Assembly: GCF_910592395.1 (NCBI RefSeq)
Contig: NC_088309.1
Span: 18,294,599-18,354,598, forward strand
Direction: 5' to 3'
DNA length: 60,000 nucleotides
Origin: Lineus longissimus
Lineage: Eukaryota > Nemertea > Pilidiophora > Heteronemertea > Lineidae
Part shown: positions 25,501 to 34,500 of the stretch, piece by piece
Position numbering within the stretch: position 1 is the first letter of the stretch
Layout: each line of letters opens with the position of its first letter
Made by a program: the position numbers and the translations under genes
The notes under the pieces: model-generated
Database searches by the model: none
What the model was told of the DNA's origin: nothing
What the model saw: only the letters and a program-made list of their open reading frames with translations

Positions 25501-28500
25501 CCCCCCCCACGGGGTATTGTTCTGTTAGCAAAACCTTAAGAGGTTTTTTAAAACCCCAATTTTTTTTCTAAGAGTGATCTTTGGTCGATCATCTTGTGCG
25601 TGAAATAGACATGAGTTGATCTACAGCTCAGTATGTAGGGTAGAACTCATTGATACCTAGCACCTACATGTTTCTGACAAATTTCGTCCAGGATGATTGC
25701 TTTCTCGCGATATTGCATTATTATGCAAGATTCAAAAGAGGAATATGAACTGCCGTAATATACTTGCATATACATGTACTCTAGTTTCAACGATATAAGA
25801 CTGGTTCTGCATATTCATGTCAAAGCTTGATATCATGCACATTGCCATTCAATGACATTCAAAATTGTTTAGTAGTTTTGGATAGACAATGTGATGGTGT
25901 CACCAAGTCGTCCGGTTGTCATGACGTCATGTTCTTATTAAGCCTTTGGGTGATATGAATAAAGACTAGCAAATGCTTTTACTTCAATTTTGTACAGAAA
26001 GGCCTAGTGTAAATGTACATGGAGTTTTAGATAAAAGCATTTGCTAGTCTTTATTCATATCACCCTTTGTTTCGATTTCGTATAGCCATCAGCCAGTCTC
26101 TGATTTGTGAAACTAGTGTAGGCTTTGATAGAGAGGTGTACAGTGTATAATCCTGTCTGAAATTTCTTATACGATTTTTCCCGACGTTTCAGTGGTGTTC
26201 AGTTGCTCGACGGGCTACATAATGATCATAGATAAAGGACAGAAAGCGTGTGTTAGGTGTAGGAAGGGAACCAAGCTAGTTGTAAAGAAAGGAAGGACAC
26301 CATTCTGCCTAAAGGTTTTCCATCATTGTCCCAAAACATATCACTTTGGCAGGAAATACGGAAAGAAAAGATGCACGAAGAAGCTCGATAGGTGCAAGAA
26401 GGGATTCAAATTGCACCATTCCGTCTGTGAGAAGAAGGTTCCGCACTGCTTCAAGCCATTTAAGCTGGTTAGGCCGCACTCGAAAAAACCTGTATGTAAG
26501 GAAACCACCTTCGTTTGCAAGAAGGTGGGCTTCAAACTCATCCATAAGGACGGAAAACACATCTGCACGAAGCACGTCAAGACATGTCGCAAAGGATTCC
26601 ACTTCAGCGACAAAACATGCCATAAGAAGGTCCCCAGATGTGGAAAGAAGTTCCACTTGCACCACAGGAAAGGCAAACACGTCTGTAGCAGGAAGGTACC
26701 CAAGTGCGCTAAAGGATTCAAACTTCGACACAAAGGTGGAAAGGTTCAATGTTACAAGACGGTACCTTACTGCACCAGAAGTTACAAGATGATCACCCAG
26801 AAGGGAAAGAAAGTATGTCACAAGAAACACACTGGTAAGAGGCTATAGTTTTTTTTTAAATCTGTTATTTCCTGCATTGGTACAAGAGACTCGGCCTCAT
26901 CAAATGAGGCCTTTCTTTATGTTTAAAAAGGATAGATTACCATAAAGAATAAGTTCACTATCAAATAACGAATTTGACTATAGAAAAGAGCTGTACCTTT
27001 CATATTACAGACACATTACTATATTGACCTTTGTCACATTCACTGACCATCTGAGGTTCGTATGACCCTTATACGTATACGGACCCTTATACGTATACGG
27101 TGTTAGGTTATTTCGCCCCTTATGTACATGGGCAGTAAAAAAGGCCCACCTCAACACAATCTATTGTGTTTAAACAAAACACGCTCGCACCTAGTCCTAA
27201 ATTCCCATTGTTCTACTGTCTTTATATCGAAAGGCAATTTTTTTATAACATGGACCCCCACAAAATAGCTTTCAAGGGGGTTGATATGCCTGAACCGGCA
27301 CAGAAGCAGTGTGTGACACGTGATTTCTGCTTCCCATGTCAAATGTTCATCTTCTCGTCCTCCAGTCCACCACTGTGCTAAAGGTTTCCATATGAAGAAG
27401 GTGAAAGGGAAAGACGCCTGTGTTGGCTCTAAGCAAGGTAAGGTTTAAAAAGCTGTCATCGAAGTGAAACTCCGAGATAATTACTGAAAAACATACTAAA
27501 ATGTCTAATAACTGGTTGTTTTTGCAATCCCATCTTAAAATAGGCATACGTATAAGTAAGCACAGTTACGTTATAAGCACACACCGTAGCGAACAAAATA
27601 AGACGTACTTTTACTTGCATGCCCGTCCGTCCGAATTTGTCGATTTAAAAACTTATGATAAGATTTGCATTTTCCATCCTTTTTAGTCCCAGTATGCCCG
27701 AAGGGATACACGCCAAAGAAGCCATCCCATAAGACCAAGAAGTGCCACAAGACAGTTAAATGTATGATAACGTTTTAAATTTATCATGAAATATTGCTCC
27801 ATTTCTTGCCACATCATTACAAGATGCGTGCAGAACAACTAAGATACAGCTGAGAGAATGCAGAGACCGAAACTCTTTTCGGCAAATGTTTAGATATCTC
27901 TGCCAACAGTTTTCCGTTCAGAAACCCGCGCAATACGTGATGATGCATTAAGTGCCTTGACACCAACTGCATGAGGCGCGGGAAGCGCACTGTATTGCTC
28001 GTACAAAGTTCGCTTTAATGAAGAATTTGCATCGCCGCTAAGGCATAATTGGCTTAGTCTAAATCATAGTTTTAGAATCAAACAAATGTTCTTACATTCT
28101 CCGCTACCTCACAACTTCTGAGATCAGTCTAGGTTTTTCACCTCCTGAGGCATTTCTTTGCAGCCAAGAAATGTCCCAAGGACAGCAAGACGGCAACCAA
28201 GAGTGGCAAGAAGGTGTGCCACAAGACAAAAACGGGTAGGTGTGACACTCGAACATGCACGGTAGTTTACTGTCATTGAGAATGTAGACTAACAGAATCC
28301 ATAAAACCTTTTAGTTGAATATTTAGTTTTGTTGAGAGTGATGTGCAGCTTTGTCATATTGGTCAAACAGTTTAATTCATTCTGACTTATGACACACGGG
28401 ATATCGGGTCATACTGGCCAATCTAACGTTTGAACACTTTCAGAATAAAGGTTTTGAGCCTTTAGTAAATATTTAGGAGCTTTTCGGTCAAGATAAATAT

Positions 28501-31500
28501 GCAATGCATCCCCTTAAGGTTTTTTGAAAAATGAAAAAACTGTTAATGGAAACGCTTATTAAAATGGGGGAGCTTTGGTGAAGGGCCCAGTCAAGCCCGT
28601 AGACGGGAACAACTTTTATTTGTGTATCTTAAGAGTTCCAAGCACCCAACAAATCGTTGATCTTTGTGACCTGGCATCTGGGTAATGATATGTAAAACCT
28701 TCAAACTAACTACGATCAGACACCTCGATTGTAATGAAGCGAATTGACTTGCGAGAATTTTACACAGTTTCTCGATTGCGCGGTAGCGGTCTCGAATTTA
28801 CCATTGAGATACGGGCGGCGCGATCGAGTTACTTTGGCTAAAGTGCCTCATCAGGTTTAGGCCTAGTTTTACTTTTTTTTGTCTCACCCTCCCGCTTGAT
28901 TTTAGTACAGACCCACTAGTGCAGTGATATTTCCTTAACTCTAGATAATTTTCTCAAGAGTGGATCTTTTTTTTAATATATTCAGTTCATTCGTGCCACA
29001 AGGGATATGTCCTCCACAAGGGACCGACATGTTCAAGGACGATTGTGCGTAAGTATGGGATGTACTAATCTTTATTGTGAAAAGGCTGAAGATGAAGCCA
29101 GAAACCTGAGACAAACCTTGAACAGTATTTGTTTATTGTAGAACAATCCTGTTGATGCTGTTAATCTTATAAGACGGCTGATCATGGCCGACAGGAAATA
29201 GCTCGCAGGCCGTAAATTGATAAGCAAAATGATAGAAATCAATCCCGATCATCAAAATTTTGTTTCGACATAAGCCAATCGCTGTGCTAATTAAAAGTCC
29301 ACAAAGGAGATTTACCGCAAGACTTACTCCCACAAATTCTGCTTTCGTGAATCTCCAAATATTTTATTTCGGTGTTGCTCTCTTAGGTATCCCTCAGTGC
29401 ATTTTCTTGTAAAGAAAACCTTCGACAAAATTGGTCGACATTACACCCTAATTTTCAAGATAAAACGAAAAATGCTATGGAACAAAATGGCCACTTACGG
29501 CAATAACAGCTCGCACTAATACATTTTCTCTCTCTATTTTAAGCCTCTCAATGCCCCAAAGAATTCAAACCTACCAAGAGCGATCTGGGAGTTCAGCTTT
29601 GTCGCCAAGAAAAACAGATGCCATGTAAGTCGCTGTGATAACCTCACCGTTGCCCTTTAACCTTTCAACTTCGAGAAGCGTTGTGGTGTAGTGAATAGAC
29701 TACTAGGGGGTATCGGAGAACAGCGCTAATACTAGTCAAATGTGAATCTTTCGCGAAAACATGCCTGAAATACATGTATAACAAGTTTGAGATGTTTTAG
29801 AGTTGAAATTGATACCTCACTGTCGGCATTGGTTGTCTCGCCAAACACCACTCGGGTTGGAATGCCCTTTTGTCCGAAATATCCGATGCGTTTCGGTTCC
29901 TTGGTTTTGTAACGAAAATCACGCTAAGCCAGCCAAAAGAAGCGATAGTTGCTGAATAGGCGCCGATTCAAAATGTCACGATTTCGAACTTAAAGTGCTA
30001 CATACATGTATGCTGTAATATTGGTTCCACATTCTCAATCTTTATCAACTCTTGATACAAAACTAGGAGTAGACCTGCTTGTGTTGGAGAACAGTGCATG
30101 AGTCAGTCAACTTTCAATTTTGTGGGCGAAAACATTCTTTTGCAATTTCGCGTCGACTTACATTACTTTCGGGAATGGGTAAATTTCTTAAACTTATTCT
30201 TGATGATTTCCGCGCGTTCTCTTTCATCCCATATCGCAAGATTCGCGAAAATAAATGATCACGAAATTCCTGCCAAGCGGTTATTGCAAGTAACACCGTT
30301 TACTTTCAGTGAAACCGTGTGCCAAGAAGGCAGACATAATCTTCGTCGTGGACAGTTCGGGAAGCATCGGTGCTAAGAACTTCATGAAGCTAAGGCTGTT
30401 CCTTGTCGACTTCGTTAAGGCAATCGGAAACGTCGGGCCTAATGGCAACCAATTTGGCCTGGTGAGATTCGCCACGACTGTTCATGAGAAGATTAGGCTG
30501 AACAGATTCAGTTCTGAGGCACCTCTTATTGCTAAATTAAAGAAACTCTTGTAAGTAGCGCAACTTTGGAAATCATAACACTGTAGCTTCATTCAGGCAG
30601 GAATCTTGTTCTTTACAATGGTAAACGAATTTCTATCCTTTTGATAATAGGCATTTTTCAAAAGAGGCAATCGCCTAAATTTGTCCATCTATGGCACCTT
30701 GAACAAGGATGGAAACGAGGTTGCGCATGTCAACCGTGACGTATCTTACTTTCATGATCATTTTCCTTTCTATTACAGCTACACCATGGGAATCACTAAC
30801 ACCGCTAAGGCCCTCGACGTGGTTCGCACGAAATCCCTTCTCCCAAGTCACGGGCGCAGGAAGGGAGTCGACGCCATTGTCATCGTGATCACCGATGGCG
30901 GTGCGACAGATGCAAAGAAACTCCCTGCAGCCGTGAAGAAGCTGCGTAAGGTGGCGTCAAGGATCATTGCAGTGGGTATCGGTTCACAAGTGAACGAAAA
31001 GCAGTTGGCACTGATCGGTGGCGGGAAGCAGAACGTGATTAGCACTAAATCATACGCAGGCTTGAAAAAGAAGGTCAAGGAAGTAGTCTCGGGAAGTTGT
31101 GGTAAGTATCTTTGAAGCCTTCCTTCATATAACCGTTAACAGCCCGTGTCACCCACTTACTTTATTTTCTGTGATAGTTTACGCTGTGTTGCCAAGGAAC
31201 ATCACTAGTTGCCCTGTCGGTTAGGCCTATTGATCCCCAATTAATGCTGCTTCTTGGGGGCCGATGCTACCGAGATTTTCCCCAGCGGATTACCCTTTGA
31301 GAAGACAGTACGTAACGAACAAATCTGAATGACTTGCGTGATACCTTGCGTAAAACCCCATAAAAGTGTAGATACGGTATGCCTTTAGAAATTTTCCTTC
31401 GAGAGCCAAAAGTGGAAATGTGACCCCTTTGGAATAGACTAGGAAAATACAACCCAGGGCAAAAAAAATCATATATCCGAACATTTTGCACCTATCTATT

Positions 31501-34500
31501 TTCTGCGATTTGCGAAAATTTCAACAAAATAAGAAAATTTTCACCACTTTTCTCATGAGAGAGATTGCATCTATATTTCCAGTGCGTAAATGTGGTGACG
31601 GAATGAAGTTCATCTCAGCGTCAAAGACTCACCAGCTTTGCAGAAAGGATGTCTACAGTAAGCTGATTTAAAATATCGACTGCGCCACGCCCCATCGTGA
31701 CATACGCCAATACGGAAACTCACCCACATGGATGGTACCCATGCGGACATTTCTGCCAATATTAAGATGTTCAAGACAGTTAAAACGTCATCAGTATCCA
31801 ATAATTCATTATTTACCATAATAATTTTATATTACAGTCCACTGATAATGTCAATAATCCATTGAACAATCTTGCAATATGGCAATTGATCAGCTGTTGC
31901 ATGCGTAATTCGAGGAATATAATCACAGTTGTAACTGTCCCATTTGCTAGAGGATCCCCTTGGCCCCTTTCATTAGTTTTCTAATACTAGTAGTCTGATG
32001 ATGATCACAACCAATCAAACAAAAACAAAAACACTTTTGTGGTATTGCTTTGAAATCATAAATCAGGTCCCGCAACGAATATGTAACAGTTATTGACTCT
32101 TAAGTTTCAGGACATTTTTATGAATAACCCGATATAATAGTGCCCACGCCTACCCTACGTTTCAGATCACGTGTGTCCAGCCGGAAGTAAAATGATGAAG
32201 CAACCAAAGAATGCCAAGACCTTCCCCAACTGCTTGAAGGGTCCCAAAGGTAATTATTCATAATAAAGTTTTGTTGTACTGTGAGATAAGGGAGACCCCT
32301 ATCTCTCGGCGACTTCGTGTTACTTGCCTTAAACTGGTGTACTGGTAGTCTCCCTTTATTTGAATTAATTATCATGTAACAAATACTGCGATCGTCAAAT
32401 AAATAATTTTCGTATTCGATTTCAGTGACTAAGAAGTTCCCAGGCGAAAAGGTAGAAAAGAACCCAGTTGTGACCCATAAGAAGACTGTGGAAGTACCAA
32501 TGGTAGCAACTACAAAAACCCTCACCAAACCAGTCGGTAGCAAGAAGGTATCTGTTGTAACCAAGATCCTGGTAGCCCATCATCCAGAGATAAAACCAGT
32601 CGGAAAGAAGGAGGTATTTGGTATACCAGAAACGAGGACGATCTCGAAAACTGCTCCCATGGTGGATATCAAGAGTGCGTCCATCGCGACGGTCCTGAGG
32701 CACCCTGCGACTCTAACAACGGCTTCGAAGCCTCCAGCCGAAAAAGTCATCAAACGGAAACCCAAACAGATAGATGTGTTTGTCAGGCCTATCATTACCA
32801 CACGAAGGTTGAAACCAGATGTCGAAAAGGTGCAAGGATTAAAAATGGTGGCACCAAGACTCTTCGCTTCCATTTATCCTTTCCTACATGTGTTCCCATA
32901 CGGAAGAGTCCCACAGCCACTCCATGTTGTGTTTGTCATTGATAACTCCCAGAATATGCAACCCATGGAGTTCAACTACGTAAGGCGATTCCTTCATAAT
33001 CTCCTCCACAAGAGACGCCAGGAGTGGAGGCATGCGAGATTCGGCGTGGTCACAACTGCGACACCAGAGACCCTGTTCGGTCTCTTACCAGTGGGGAGAG
33101 CCCGACGATTGCTGCCGAAGCTGGAGCGAGTGGAAGGAGTCTCCAAACTGCCAGAAGCCCTACTACTAGCATTGCAAGCCCATGAATCCTACCCTGAACG
33201 CCATGCAAAGAAGGTTGCATTTGTCATCAGCGCTAACACCCCATCGTTCAGGAACGTAAGTATTTCTTAGATCCGTTCATATCATCCAAATCAAATACCT
33301 TCGAAGAAAATTCCTTCAAATGCAGCTTATAACAGTGCGGTGGACTGATTAGATTTGTTTGCCTATTTCTATGAAAGGTCAACATAAGATATTAGCTGAA
33401 TCAATTGTCTACTCATTTTAACTCTGTTAGAACGATCTTGTGCGATTTCAACGCGTACTTTTTGGCACTCCTTGAAAACATGTTTAGCCCATTTTCACAT
33501 GCGTTAAGGTTCTGTTTACATAAAGTTCACGTCATCAACCTGATGTCAGGTTCTTCTGATCTGTTCCCTTGCACGGTGGTTTAAGACGTTTGTTCCACCT
33601 GCTGCACGACTAATAGGTTTATACACTTTAGACAAAGGGTCTCACTCGCATAGGTAACGTTAGAGCCTTTTCCAAAGAGAAGTGACTTTGTCGCAGCAAT
33701 GACCCCAGATCTCATTGATCAATATGAAAATAACTGCAAGGCAGAATGATATAAATGGTAAAGCGTTACGCCCAGCGAACTTGGTCTCAACGTAAAGAAC
33801 CCCGTAGAACGACAATCCTTCACTTTCTTTCAGTTACCTAACCGACCTTGGAAGGAACTCATGGACAACGGCGTCTTTACCCTTAGCATCTCCACCGGCC
33901 AGGGACCACACCCGCACTTCTACAATCTTCTCCGACACCACAAGAGGAGCTATGCCATAAACTTGCCGTCACTCGCCGCATTACCGTCCTACCCTTTCAA
34001 CCTGCGCCCAGTTGGCGAACATCATCTTCCATCAACTTTCCTTCATGAAGGCTCATATCCCATCGTCCTACGTCAAAGAAACCCCTACTATTTCGGGTTG
34101 GCTCCCTATAGCAGACGCCCTAAAACAACTACTCAAAAGGTTCTTAAGGGAATAAAACATATCGTCGGAAAGGTAGCTCATCACGTCCCAAGATATGCAA
34201 GAGAGGTTATTAGAGCATTGGAAAGGGTTATTAGTAGAGTCGCTAGAAGGCATCCTAACGCCCCTGCCCATAAAGTTCTCAAGAATTTAAAGCGTTTCAT
34301 TGGTGAAGTATCCAGTCACCAGCCACATAAAACCCGTGTCGTCCTCAAGACACTTAAGAAAGTCATTGGTCATGTCGCCGGCAAGATAAAACATAGGAAG
34401 GTACCACACGTGAAAGGCTTTTTGAATCTTAATCGGAAGGTACAGCGTAGACATCCTAAACCAACTACTCACCGTGTACTAACAGACTTAAAAAGAGTAC

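Noticed and set aside
25381-28570. Two similar intronic AT-rich stretches (GGTTTTTGAGC...TTTTTCGGCC near 25381 and GGTTTTGAGCC...TTTTCGGTC near 28449)
   Set aside because: Similarity is short and imperfect and may be a diverged repeat. Not enough to define an element.
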